Source: Lachnospiraceae bacterium (lineage in GTDB: Bacteria > Bacillota > Clostridia > Lachnospirales > Lachnospiraceae). From it: a stretch of 45,571 nt of DNA. The stretch is from contig BLLT01000005.1 of assembly GCA_011958945.1 (NCBI GenBank), positions 1-45,571 on the forward strand. Direction: 5' to 3'. Positions 18,978 to 28,900 of this stretch are shown piece by piece. Below the pieces are notes generated by a model. That model saw only the letters and a program-made list of their open reading frames with translations, made no database searches and had not been told where the DNA came from. The first letter of the stretch is position 1; each line of letters begins with the position of its first letter. Both the position numbers and the translations under genes were made by a program.

Positions 18978-19017
18978 GCGGTATAGCCCCAATAATAAGG
19001 GTTATACCGCTTTTTTT
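18978..19017 (+). terminator. Rho-independent terminator of pfk
   Basis: GCGGTATAGCCC-CAATAATAA-GGGTTATACCGC followed by TTTTTTT. Confidence 0.9.
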
Positions 19018-19059
19018 CAAGTGGATATTGTGCGGACATAAACCTGGGGTTGAAAACTT

Positions 19060-19323
19060 TCAATTTTCAACTTTATACAACGTATAATAATCCGAATCCA
19101 CATTTTCCATCATCTGGGTAAACCATTGCCTGGCATCATCCAGCGCCCTGTTATAAATAATGGGGGCCATTTTCTGCTCAAATAATTCCAACAGCTGCAT
19201 CTGCTCAATAATTCCAATCTCTTCCCCGCGTTCATCCAGGTAAAAGGCTTTGATTTCATCATTGAGTTGCTTTTTTTGTGCATCGGATAGTTTGATTTGC
19301 GGTATCATCTTTCTGTTTTTCAT
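19060..19323 (-). CDS. DUF2164-like small protein
   Basis: IKLSDAQKKQLNDEIKAFYLDERGEEIGIIEQMQLLELFEQKMAPIIYNRALDDA resembles the DUF2164 family pattern. Confidence 0.7.
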   Translation of the reverse strand: MKNRKMIPQIKLSDAQKKQLNDEIKAFYLDERGEEIGIIEQMQLLELFEQKMAPIIYNRALDDARQWFTQMMENVDSDYYTLYKVEN

Positions 19324-19572
19324 GGAAATTTCTCCTTGTTTGATTCATACAGTTAATTGCTGTCATCTACAATTATTCAGTTATTCTAATTTTTAGTTAT
19401 TCTAATTTTCAGCTATTCCCATCCACTTTATAATAACATATATCCGGCGGTTTTGACAGGCACAGGCGGGTTTGATTTGCATAATTATAATTGTGACAGG
19501 ATATTGCTGTAGGGCAGTATCGGTAAAGCGGTTCTAACAAAGCAGGGCTGCCTTAATTGTGCAGAGATAGAA

Positions 19573-20415
19573 ATGAGGATGGACATGGCGGAATATGATA
19601 TTGCGGTTATCGGCGGAGATAAGCGTACTGCTTATATGATTCCTTTTTTTATGGAAAAAGGATACAGGGTGATTGGCTATAAAGTATATCGGAACAAAAA
19701 TATGGAGATAAAGGCGGACGGCTACGCGGATTCGCTAAAACAGGCGGTGGAATCGGCATCTGTCATTGTGGGTGGGATTCCTATCGAAAAAAAGAGGATT
19801 GTAAATTTGCGGGAACTGTCACGGCATATCAGGAAGCATCATAAGATTTTCGGCGGGGTGATACCGGAGTCTTTCCGCCAGGAATGCATTGAAAGAAGCA
19901 TTGAATGCTATGATTTTATGAAGGATGAAAGCATTGCCATATTTAATGCGGTGGCAACGGCGGAAGGGGCGATTCTGGAAGCCCTGTCGCATAAGCAGAC
20001 AAATATCCACTACAGCAGGACATTGGTTTTGGGCTATGGAAGATGCGGAAAAGTTCTGTGCGACAAGCTGAAAGGGTTATCGGCCAGGGTGACCGTCTGC
20101 GGGAACAGTGCTCCCGAATTGGCGTTAGCACAAGCTTTGGGGATAGAGGTACTGCCGTTTAAAGACCTTGGGGAAAAAATAGGGGAATTTGAGTATATCT
20201 ATAATACGATACCGGCGGTCGTGCTGGAAGAAGGGATATTGGAAAAAGTGGATGATGATGCGCTGATTATTGATATTGCTTCGGGAAGAGGTGGCCTGGA
20301 CCATAAGGCGGCGGAAGGAAAGGTAAAAGCTTTGCACTGCCTTGGCCTGCCGGGGAAGTATGCGGGAAAAGTATCCGCAAAGAAGCTGTCGGAATATGTG
20401 ATGAATAAATGTTAG
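19573..20415 (+). CDS. dpaA: Dipicolinate synthase subunit A
   Basis: Rossmann-type YDIAVIGGDKRTAYM and LVLGYGRCGKVLCDKL; directly followed by dpaB. Start likely at an internal ATG (19585). Confidence 0.9.
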   Translation: MRMDMAEYDIAVIGGDKRTAYMIPFFMEKGYRVIGYKVYRNKNMEIKADGYADSLKQAVESASVIVGGIPIEKKRIVNLRELSRHIRKHHKIFGGVIPESFRQECIERSIECYDFMKDESIAIFNAVATAEGAILEALSHKQTNIHYSRTLVLGYGRCGKVLCDKLKGLSARVTVCGNSAPELALAQALGIEVLPFKDLGEKIGEFEYIYNTIPAVVLEEGILEKVDDDALIIDIASGRGGLDHKAAEGKVKALHCLGLPGKYAGKVSAKKLSEYVMNKC

Positions 20416-20430
20416 AAAGGTATGATTTTT

Positions 20431-21012
20431 ATGGATTTAAAGGGGAAAAAGATAGGGATTGCCTTTTGCGGTTCCTTTTGCACATTTGATAAAGTTTTTG
20501 GGGAAATAGAGCAGCTGGCTAAAGACGGGGCGGAGATATACCCCATATTTTCGGATGCGGCCAAAAGCATAGAAAGCCGTTTCGGCAAGCCGGAGGAATT
20601 CCTGAAACGGGCAGAAGAAATAAGCGGCCATAAACCGATTATGAAAATTGCGGAAGCGGAGCCTATCGGGCCGAAAAGTTATCTGGATATACTGGCGATT
20701 ATTCCCTGCACGGGAAATACGGCGGCCAAATTGGCCAACGGGATTACGGACACTCCTGTATTAATGGCAGCGAAGGCACATCTTAGGAATAATAAACCGT
20801 TGGTCATTTTTATTTCTACCAATGACGGGCTGGGGATGAATATGAAAAATATCGGTTTGCTGCTGAATACGAAGAATATTTATTTTGTACCTTTTGGACA
20901 GGATGACGCACAAAAAAAACCTAACTCCCTTGTGGCACATTGTGAGAAAATCCGCCCGGCGCTGGAGATGGCTCTGGAAGGGAAACAGCTGCAGCCGTTG
21001 TTGGGAAGTTGA
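20431..21012 (+). CDS. dpaB: Dipicolinate synthase subunit B
   Basis: MDLKGKKIGIAFCGSFCTFDKV, PCTGNTAAKLANGITDTPVLMAAKAHLRNNKP, flavoprotein-like; ORF 20422..21012. Confidence 0.92.
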   Translation: MDLKGKKIGIAFCGSFCTFDKVFGEIEQLAKDGAEIYPIFSDAAKSIESRFGKPEEFLKRAEEISGHKPIMKIAEAEPIGPKSYLDILAIIPCTGNTAAKLANGITDTPVLMAAKAHLRNNKPLVIFISTNDGLGMNMKNIGLLLNTKNIYFVPFGQDDAQKKPNSLVAHCEKIRPALEMALEGKQLQPLLGS

Positions 21013-21090
21013 GAGAAAGAAGGGAGCAGTTGCAACTGTTGTTGGGAAGTTGAGAGAAAGAAGAAGAGTAGCTGCAGCCGCTGCCGGAAG
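20986..21090 (+). repeat. Tandem duplication of the dpaB 3' end, approximately 41-bp period
   Basis: TTGGGAAGTTGAGAGAAAGAAG occurs at 21001 and 21042, preceded by CAGCTGCAGCCGTTG / CAGTTGCAACTGTTG; a third partial TAGCTGCAGCCGCTGCCGGAAG follows. Confidence 0.75.
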
Positions 21091-21190
21091 GTAGTGGGGA
21101 TGAAAAAAACAGCCGTTACAATTGCTGGAAGACTGGGGAAGAGTTGCATGAGGGGGAATTGGAAGTCAGAAAATAGTGCGGAGGGAAAAT

Positions 21191-23050
21191 ATGTGCGGTA
21201 TCGCGGGCTTTTTTAATGGAAATGAAAATTATACGCAGGGAGACGGAAAAGGGCAGTGGGAGAAAGTTCTGTGCGAGATGAACCGGAGACAGAGACACAG
21301 GGGTCCGGATGAAGACGGGGTATTCTTATGTAGCCGCTGCGGGTTGGCTCATGTAAGGCTTTCCATCATCGACTTGCTGACAGGGCAGCAGCCTATGGTC
21401 AGGAAGGAAGGGGGATACCAATGGGCTATCGCCTATAACGGGGAAATCTACAATATGAAAACATTGAAAAAGGAAATGGAGGAGGAAGGGGAGCGTTTCC
21501 TTACCGAAAGCGATACCGAAGTGATTTTAGCAGGCTATATGCGCTATGGCGCTGATTTTGTAAAGCGGTTGAACGGAATATTTGCATTCGCGATTTGGGA
21601 TGGCAAACGGGAGAAGCTTCTTCTTTTCCGCGACCGGGCCGGGGTGAAGCCCTGTTTCTATATGAAATATGGGGAAACAATTATTTTTTCCTCGGAGATA
21701 AAGGGGATTTTCTGCTTTCCAGGGGTAACCCCTACTGTGGATAAGGAAGGCTTATGCGAAGTGCTGGGGCTGGGGCCGGCTAAAACCTACGGGAAAGGGG
21801 TGTTCAAAGACGTTTTGGAAGTGCTGCCGGGGCATTTTCTGGAATGCGGGAGTGGGAGCTGCGTAGAACATTGCTATTGGAAGCTGGAAAGCCATGTGCA
21901 TGAAGATGGCTGGGAAGAAACGGTGGAGAAGATGCAGTACCTGATAGAAGATGCGGTGAAAATGCAGATGCTGTCGGACGTTCCCATATGCACTTTTTTG
22001 TCCGGAGGTGTGGACAGCAGCCTGGTCACGGCGATTTGCAGCGAGGAACTAAAAAAGCAAGGTAAAATGCTGGATACTTATTCCTTTGATTTTAAAGATA
22101 ATGATGTGAACTTCAAGGCAAACGCTTTCCAGCCTTCCCAGGATAGGCCATGGGTGGATAAGGTAAAGGAATATGCGGGCACGCGGCATCATTATCTGGA
22201 GTGCAGGAATGAAGAACTGTATGATTATTTGTTCGAAGCGGTGGAAGCCAGGGATTTGCCATGTATGGCGGATGTGGAGTCATCCATGCTGTATTTTTGC
22301 AGGAAAGTGGCGGTGCATCATAAGGTGACGCTGACCGGGGAGTGTGCGGATGAAATTTTCGGCGGATATCCCTGGTTTCATAAAAAGGAATGCTTTGAAG
22401 CGGATATTTTCCCCTGGTCCATGGACTTTAAGCCAAGGACTATGCTGCTAAAAGATGAGGTGTTAAAAGAACTGCCGGTGCGGGAATATGCTTTGGAAGC
22501 GTATCATCGGACACTGGCCGAGACGCCGGTGTTAGAAGGGGAAAGAGGGGAAGAGAGGCGTCGCAGGGAGATTTCCTACCTGAATCTGCGATGGTTTATG
22601 CAGACATTGTTAGACCGGATGGACAGAACCAGCATGCATGTGGGGTTGGAGGCCAGAGTTCCTTTTGCGGACCACCGGATTATAGAGTATGCCTGGAATG
22701 TGCCCTGGGATATGAAGTACCGTGACGGGGTGGTAAAGGCGCTGCTGCGGGCGGCAGGAAAGGAACATTTACCCCAGGAAGTGATCTACCGGAGAAAAAG
22801 TCCTTATCCCAAGACCTATGACCCCGCTTACGAACAGCTGGTGCGGGGGCATATGAGGAATGTGCTGGAAGATGCCAATGCCCCTATCAGAGAATTGATT
22901 GACGGGGAAAAGGTAAAAAAATTCATGGAGCAGCCCTCCGATTATGCCAGACCCTTCTACGGCCAGCTGATGGCAGGCCCTCAGCTGTTGGCTTATCTTT
23001 TACAGGTGAATTACTGGCTGGCGCATTATAAGGTTCGGATGCTGCACTGA
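21191..23050 (+). CDS. asnB: Asparagine synthase (glutamine-hydrolysing)
   Basis: MCGIAGFF N-terminal Cys nucleophile, RHRGPDEDG, SGGVDSSLV PP-loop, GECADEIFGGYPWF, ARVPFADHRI. Confidence 0.95.
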   Translation: MCGIAGFFNGNENYTQGDGKGQWEKVLCEMNRRQRHRGPDEDGVFLCSRCGLAHVRLSIIDLLTGQQPMVRKEGGYQWAIAYNGEIYNMKTLKKEMEEEGERFLTESDTEVILAGYMRYGADFVKRLNGIFAFAIWDGKREKLLLFRDRAGVKPCFYMKYGETIIFSSEIKGIFCFPGVTPTVDKEGLCEVLGLGPAKTYGKGVFKDVLEVLPGHFLECGSGSCVEHCYWKLESHVHEDGWEETVEKMQYLIEDAVKMQMLSDVPICTFLSGGVDSSLVTAICSEELKKQGKMLDTYSFDFKDNDVNFKANAFQPSQDRPWVDKVKEYAGTRHHYLECRNEELYDYLFEAVEARDLPCMADVESSMLYFCRKVAVHHKVTLTGECADEIFGGYPWFHKKECFEADIFPWSMDFKPRTMLLKDEVLKELPVREYALEAYHRTLAETPVLEGERGEERRRREISYLNLRWFMQTLLDRMDRTSMHVGLEARVPFADHRIIEYAWNVPWDMKYRDGVVKALLRAAGKEHLPQEVIYRRKSPYPKTYDPAYEQLVRGHMRNVLEDANAPIRELIDGEKVKKFMEQPSDYARPFYGQLMAGPQLLAYLLQVNYWLAHYKVRMLH

Positions 23051-23090
23051 AAATAAAAATTTAACAGAAAAAGCAGCAGAAAAAGGAACT

Positions 23091-23121
23091 GAAAGCATGG
23101 GTTTCCCAAGGCCATGCTTTC
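23091..23121 (+). terminator. Hairpin terminator after asnB
   Basis: GAAAGCATGG-GTTTCCCAAGG-CCATGCTTTC. Confidence 0.5.
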
Positions 23122-23272
23122 CGGGCCTTTTCTCTTGAAAAAAGGAGGTGAATGTACTATAATATTTTTCGATACATGACTCTTGGTCAATATAAGGAGC
23201 TTTTTATGGAAACAGCAAATTCTTCGGGGGCAATGGAAGAGGATTTGTGGAACTGGAAGGGGAGGGATTAAG

Positions 23273-25912
23273 ATGGCAGGACAGCCAAAAAAGGACAAGG
23301 AAGACGGCAGTTTTATGCTGAAAGTAGCCACTTTCATAGTGGACAGGCGTAATTTGTTTTTTCTTCTTTTTGGCATTGCTCTGATTTTTTCAGTGGTGTC
23401 AATGAAGTGGGTGAAGGTGGAGAACGCCATGTCGGCATATTTGCCGGATACAACGGAAACCCGTCAGGGTCTGGATTTGATGGAGGAGCAGTTCATTACA
23501 TATGGTACGGCGAAAGTAATGGTAACGAATATCCCTTATGGGGAGGCCGAAAAGATAGCAGAGAAAATTGAAAATATGGATGCCGTGATTATGATGGCCT
23601 TTGATAATACAACGGAGCATTATAACAATTTTTCTGCTTTATATGATATAACTTTTGGATATGAAGAGACGGACGAGCGGGCGTTGGAAGCGCTGGACGA
23701 AGTGGAGGCGCTGCTAAACGGCTATGATATCTATGTGTCCACTTCCATGGGCGATGCATCGGCAAAACAGATTGCCAGCGAAATGCAGATTATCAGCATC
23801 CTGGTGGCAATCGTGGTTATTTCCGTACTGTTGTTCACTTCGGAGACATGGGCGGAAGTGCCGGTGCTTCTTTTGACTTTCTGTGCGGCTGCCCTGATTA
23901 CAAAGGGAACGAATTTTGCTATGGGAACGATTTCTTTTGTATCAAATTCGGTTACGATAGTGCTGCAGCTGGCATTATCCATTGACTATGCGGTTATTTT
24001 CTGCAACAGGTACAAGGAGGAGCATCGGACTTTGCCGGTGCGGGAGGCGGATATTGTGGCCTTAAGCAAATCAATTCCTGAGATTTCTTCCAGCTCCCTT
24101 ACAACGGTGGGCGGGTTGATTGCCATGATGTTTATGCAGTTTGGAATCGGCAGGGATATGGCATTATGCCTGATAAGGGCAATTGTTCTAAGCCTTTTGG
24201 CTGTATTTTTGCTGATGCCGGGGCTGCTTATGCTTTTTGGAAATGCAATGGATAAAACGAAGCACAAAAGCTTTATTCCCAAGATACCTTTTGTGGGGAA
24301 GTTCGCCTATGCGACCAAACGGATTATGCCGCCGCTGTTTCTGGTGATGATAATCGGGGCATATTTGCTTTCTTCCAAATGTCCTTATGTCTATGGATAT
24401 ACCATGTTGGAAACCCCGGTACAGAGCGATGCCATGTTGGTGGATGAAATGATAACGGAAAGCTTTGGCGATTCCAATATGGTGGCATTGATTGTGCCGG
24501 CAGGCAATTATGAGAAAGAAAAGGAATTGCTGGAGGAACTGGATGCCCGGGAGGAAATCGACTATACGATGGGGCTTGCCAATACGGAGGCCATGGATGG
24601 GTACATGCTGACAGACAAGCTATCGGCCAGGAATTTTTCGGAGCTTCTGGAGCTGGATTATGAGGTGGCCGAGGTGCTTTATATGGCTTATGCGGTGAAT
24701 GATGAAAATTATGCGAAAATTGTCAACGGACTTTCCTCATACAGCGTTCCGTTAATCGATATGTTTATGTTTCTTTATGACGAGGTGGATGAGGGATACG
24801 TCACGCTGGATGATGAATTGATGGATACGCTGGAAGATGCCCATACAAAAATGCAGATTGCCTTAGACCAGCTGCAGGGCACGGATTACAGCCGTATTCT
24901 GGTGTATCTGAATCTGCCGGAAGAAGGGGAGGAGACTTTCGCTTTCCTGGATGAAATGCATGCCATTGCCGGCAAGTATTACGAAGGCACGATTTTGATT
25001 CCGGGAGAAGCGACCAGCCAATATGATTTATATAAGACGTTCCAGAGGGATAATACGGTGGTCAATGTAGTTTCTATTCTGGCTGTTTTAGTTGTGCTGC
25101 TGTTTACCTTTATGTCAGCGGGGATGCCGGTGCTGCTGATAATGGTCATTCAGGGGGTTATCTGGATTAACTTTTCTGTTCCGGCCATACAGCAGAAGAA
25201 TGTGTTTTTCATGAGCTACCTGATTGTAAGTTCGATTCAGATGGGGGCAAATATTGACTATGCAATTGTGATTTCCGGCCGCTTTATGGAGCTGAAGGAG
25301 AAAATGTCCAAGAAGGATGCCATCATAGAGACGATGAACTTTGCGTTTCCTACCATTGTAACTTCCGGCTCCATGCTTGCCCTGGCGGGTATTTTTATCG
25401 GGCAGATGTCATCGGATGGGGCTATCTGCGGTATCGGGCAGTGCCTTGGGCGGGGTACGATTATGTCTATTATCATTGTTATGTTTGTGCTTCCGCAGAT
25501 TTTGCTGCTGGGGGAAAAGATTATCGACAGGACATCTTTTGCCGTGTCCATTCCGTTGAAACTGGAAAAAGGCTCCGGGCTTATCATGGTGGACGGCTAT
25601 GTGCGGGGGCAGTTGAACGGTACATTTATCGGGGAGATGCATGGCCTGATAAGAGGAGATGCCAGCCTGTTTGTCACTACAGGGGAAATGCAGGTGAAGC
25701 AGGATAGCGGGGAGGATATGGCCCTGCTTATGGAGAAGAAGCAGGAGGAAGAAAAGAAGGGGCGCGAAAAGGAAGAACACGAAAAGGAAGAACCAGAAAA
25801 GGAAGAACCAGAAAAGGAAGTACAAGATAAGGAAGTACAGGAAAAGGAAGTACAAGATAAGAAGAATCAAGAAAAAGGGCAAAAGATGGAACAGGAGGAG
25901 GGGCGGCAATGA
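23273..25912 (+). CDS. MMPL/RND-family transporter with charged repetitive C-terminal tail
   Basis: Two RND-like halves (LSIDYAVIFCNRYKEE..., GANIDYAIVISGRFMELKEK), tail EKEEPEKEEPEKEVQDKEVQEKEVQDK. ORF opens at 23183; ATG 23273 has the better Shine-Dalgarno. Confidence 0.85.
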   Translation: MAGQPKKDKEDGSFMLKVATFIVDRRNLFFLLFGIALIFSVVSMKWVKVENAMSAYLPDTTETRQGLDLMEEQFITYGTAKVMVTNIPYGEAEKIAEKIENMDAVIMMAFDNTTEHYNNFSALYDITFGYEETDERALEALDEVEALLNGYDIYVSTSMGDASAKQIASEMQIISILVAIVVISVLLFTSETWAEVPVLLLTFCAAALITKGTNFAMGTISFVSNSVTIVLQLALSIDYAVIFCNRYKEEHRTLPVREADIVALSKSIPEISSSSLTTVGGLIAMMFMQFGIGRDMALCLIRAIVLSLLAVFLLMPGLLMLFGNAMDKTKHKSFIPKIPFVGKFAYATKRIMPPLFLVMIIGAYLLSSKCPYVYGYTMLETPVQSDAMLVDEMITESFGDSNMVALIVPAGNYEKEKELLEELDAREEIDYTMGLANTEAMDGYMLTDKLSARNFSELLELDYEVAEVLYMAYAVNDENYAKIVNGLSSYSVPLIDMFMFLYDEVDEGYVTLDDELMDTLEDAHTKMQIALDQLQGTDYSRILVYLNLPEEGEETFAFLDEMHAIAGKYYEGTILIPGEATSQYDLYKTFQRDNTVVNVVSILAVLVVLLFTFMSAGMPVLLIMVIQGVIWINFSVPAIQQKNVFFMSYLIVSSIQMGANIDYAIVISGRFMELKEKMSKKDAIIETMNFAFPTIVTSGSMLALAGIFIGQMSSDGAICGIGQCLGRGTIMSIIIVMFVLPQILLLGEKIIDRTSFAVSIPLKLEKGSGLIMVDGYVRGQLNGTFIGEMHGLIRGDASLFVTTGEMQVKQDSGEDMALLMEKKQEEEKKGREKEEHEKEEPEKEEPEKEVQDKEVQEKEVQDKKNQEKGQKMEQEEGRQ

Positions 25913-28900
25913 GATATAGAAAATGGATGGCAAGACTATTATCTATGGGAATGGCATTGGCGCTGGCCTGCAATATGTTCCCTATGCAGAATTTGAGGGC
26001 GGCGGAGATAAAGGATGGGGAAGAAGTGTCTGATGCCGGGAAAGAAGTATCGGATACAGAAGCATCCGGAGAGGAAGAGGAAGGAACGGCAAAGGATGCA
26101 GAAGCATCTGGAGCGAAAGGGGAAAGAACGGAAAAGAATACAGAAGCATCTGGCACGAAAGAGGAAGGAACGGCAAAGAATACAGAAACATCTGGTAAGA
26201 AAGAGGATGGAACGGCAAAGGAGTCAGAGGCATCGGATGCGGAAGGGGAAGACACAGCAGGAGCAGAAGAAGAGCATCCTCAGGAAGTGGTGGAAATCAA
26301 TACGGTGGAGGATTTCCTTGCATTTGGGAATCAATGTTTTATAGATTCCTGGTCTGCCAATAAGCTGGTGTTCTTAAACGAGGACATAGATTTAACGGGA
26401 ACGGATTTTGAAGCCATCCCTGTATTTGCAGGTACTTTTCAGGGGCAGGGGCATACCATTTCAGGATTCTCTTATAAGGGAAGTGGTTATGTGGCCGGTT
26501 TGTTCCGTTACATAGAAAAAAGCGGGGTAGTGGAAGATTTGAAGCTTAAGGGGGAAGTGATTGCCTCCGATGAAAAGGAATGTATCGGCAGCCTGTGCGG
26601 CGTGAATTACGGAACTATCAAGAACTGCAGTTTCCAGGGGAATGTGAGCGGGAGGACTACGGTAGGCGGCCTGGTAGGCGTCAACGAGGGAACGGGTACG
26701 ATTCTGAACAGTTATGCGGGCGGCCGTGTGACCGGTTACTATTCCACAGGCGGGCTGGTGGGAAAAAACCATGGCTCCATTTCCCGCTGTGCGAACCGCA
26801 CTTGCGTCAATAATGACAGCCAGTGGGTGGAAGAAGACGATGAAATGGGGGTTGGGATTTTCTTAAGCATTAATATCAGCGATTCGGAGACGGAGATGTT
26901 CAGCGGCGTGGATGCTGGTGGTATTGCAGGATATTCGGACGGCCTGATTACCAGATGTATCAATTACGGCAGGGTGGGCTATGAGCATACCGGCTATAAT
27001 ATCGGGGGAATTGCGGGCAGGCAGTCGGGCATCGTATCATTTTGTACAAATGATGGAGCAGTATATGGAAGAAAAGATGTGGGTGGTATCGTAGGGCAGA
27101 TGGAGCCTTTTATAGAGGTGGATGAGGCCACATCTTTGCGCAGCGCCGTGGATAAGCTTCATGAACTGATAGAAAAGACCATAGATGATATGGAAAATGC
27201 TAAAAATGCGGTGAAAGAAGATTTTGACAAGCTGGCGGATTACAGCGATGGAGCCGCGGATGCGGGGGATGCGCTGGCGGAACAGATTGCGGATTTTGTG
27301 GATGGAAATATGGAGCAGGCGCAGCTTGTTACAGACCGTATAGGCCATGTGACGGATATGCTTCCGGATGTTTTCGATGATATTTATGAGGCGGAGGACA
27401 GTTTTTCCAAAATAAACGGGGACTTGTCAGGGATGTTTGATAAGCTGGGCAGCATAGGCGATATCAGCGGCGAGTATGAGGAAACAGATTATAACCGGCT
27501 ATCTTTATTATCGACAGTGGGCGGCAGCATTTTAAGTATCCAGCATTACCCAAAGGCCGGGGAGAGCGTTCATATTATGGTAGAGCCGGATAAGGATTAT
27601 GGATTAAGTGAAATCCGTGCCATAGATGCCAATGGGAATGGGATTCCCATGCAGAGGGAAAGCGGAAAGGATTATACATTTGTTATGCCTGAACCCAATG
27701 TGAAAGTGGAAGCTTATTTTAGCTATCAGGGTGAAAAGGGCGGTGTGGATGCCGCCGGGGATGGAAGCATAGACGGGGAGATGGGGGCGGATGAAGATGA
27801 AAATGCAGACGGAATGAACGGGATTGCAGGACCGGGAGGAAACGCGCCATCGGATAACGCCGGGCAGCCGGGAGGAAGCGCACCATCGGATAATACCGGA
27901 CAGCCAGGCGGAAATACGCCATCGGATAATGCCGGACAGCCAGGCGGAAACGCGCCATCGGATAATGCCGGGCAGCCGGGCGGAAATTCACCATCGGATA
28001 ATTCTGGGAGGCCAAACGGAAGCGGAGATGCGAATGAGGGTGCGCCATCGGGCAATCCAGGACAGCCGGGAGAAGGGAGCACATCAGGCGGAGGAAATTC
28101 ATCGGGAGAAGCAGGAGGCGGGAATGGAGCGTCCGGCGGCATCCAGCCCGGGGAAAACGGAAGTGGGAATGGAGGTGCGCCATCGGATAATTCTGGGCAG
28201 CCTGGGGAAACCAGCCAGCCGCAGGAATCCGCCCAGACGGATGGGAACAGCCAGGCAAGGGCTTTTGGCAATTTGAATTCTTCCATAGAAATTAGCAAAA
28301 CGGAAAGCGGACAGTACACGCAGAAGATGCTTTTCAGCGAAGGAACGCAGAGCGTGCCGGAAATCGGTATCGCTTTGGAAGATGTGAAAAGTCAGGAAAG
28401 TAATACGGTAACGGATCAAACCCCTCAGCAGGAAGAAGGGAAGAAAAAGGCGACTGCTATTGAGTTAAGTTCTAATTTGAGCGGAAGTGCATCCTGGGAG
28501 ATAAATGGGAGCAGTGCAACGGTAACAGTAATACCGGACGGCGCCTATACCGTAAGCAAAACCCCTTCTGTAACGGAAAGCGGACAGGGCATTGCGGTAT
28601 CCAAATCGGAAAAAAGCGAGTATGCGTATACCTTTGAGGTAAAAGAAGGCGGGTTTTACCGGGTGGATATTACTTTTGAAAAAAGAGATAAATCCCAGTC
28701 CGTGGGCAGCGCAAAGGAGAATATCAACAATGCCCTTAAGGCACAGCAGGCTGCAGCGGAAAAGGTAAATGCTGTAATGAAAGAAATTCAGGAGAGCGGA
28801 AGCGCAAGCGCCGAGCAGCTTAACAGGCTGGCGGAAGGAATGGCAGAGATGTCGGATGCCGCCTCCGCAGTGATGAGCAATTTGAATGTGGTGATGAATA

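Noticed and set aside
25728-26255. 175-aa Ser/Pro-rich ORF antisense to the repeat region
   Set aside because: Generated by antisense translation of Glu/Ala/Lys-rich coding repeats.
27830-28016. Regular repeats considered as a CRISPR array
   Set aside because: Repeats are contiguous in-frame 36-bp coding units without unique spacers; no cas genes.
27719-28319. Overlapping Pro/His-rich antisense ORFs
   Set aside because: Arise from the 36-bp tandem repeats of the surface protein; no independent evidence.
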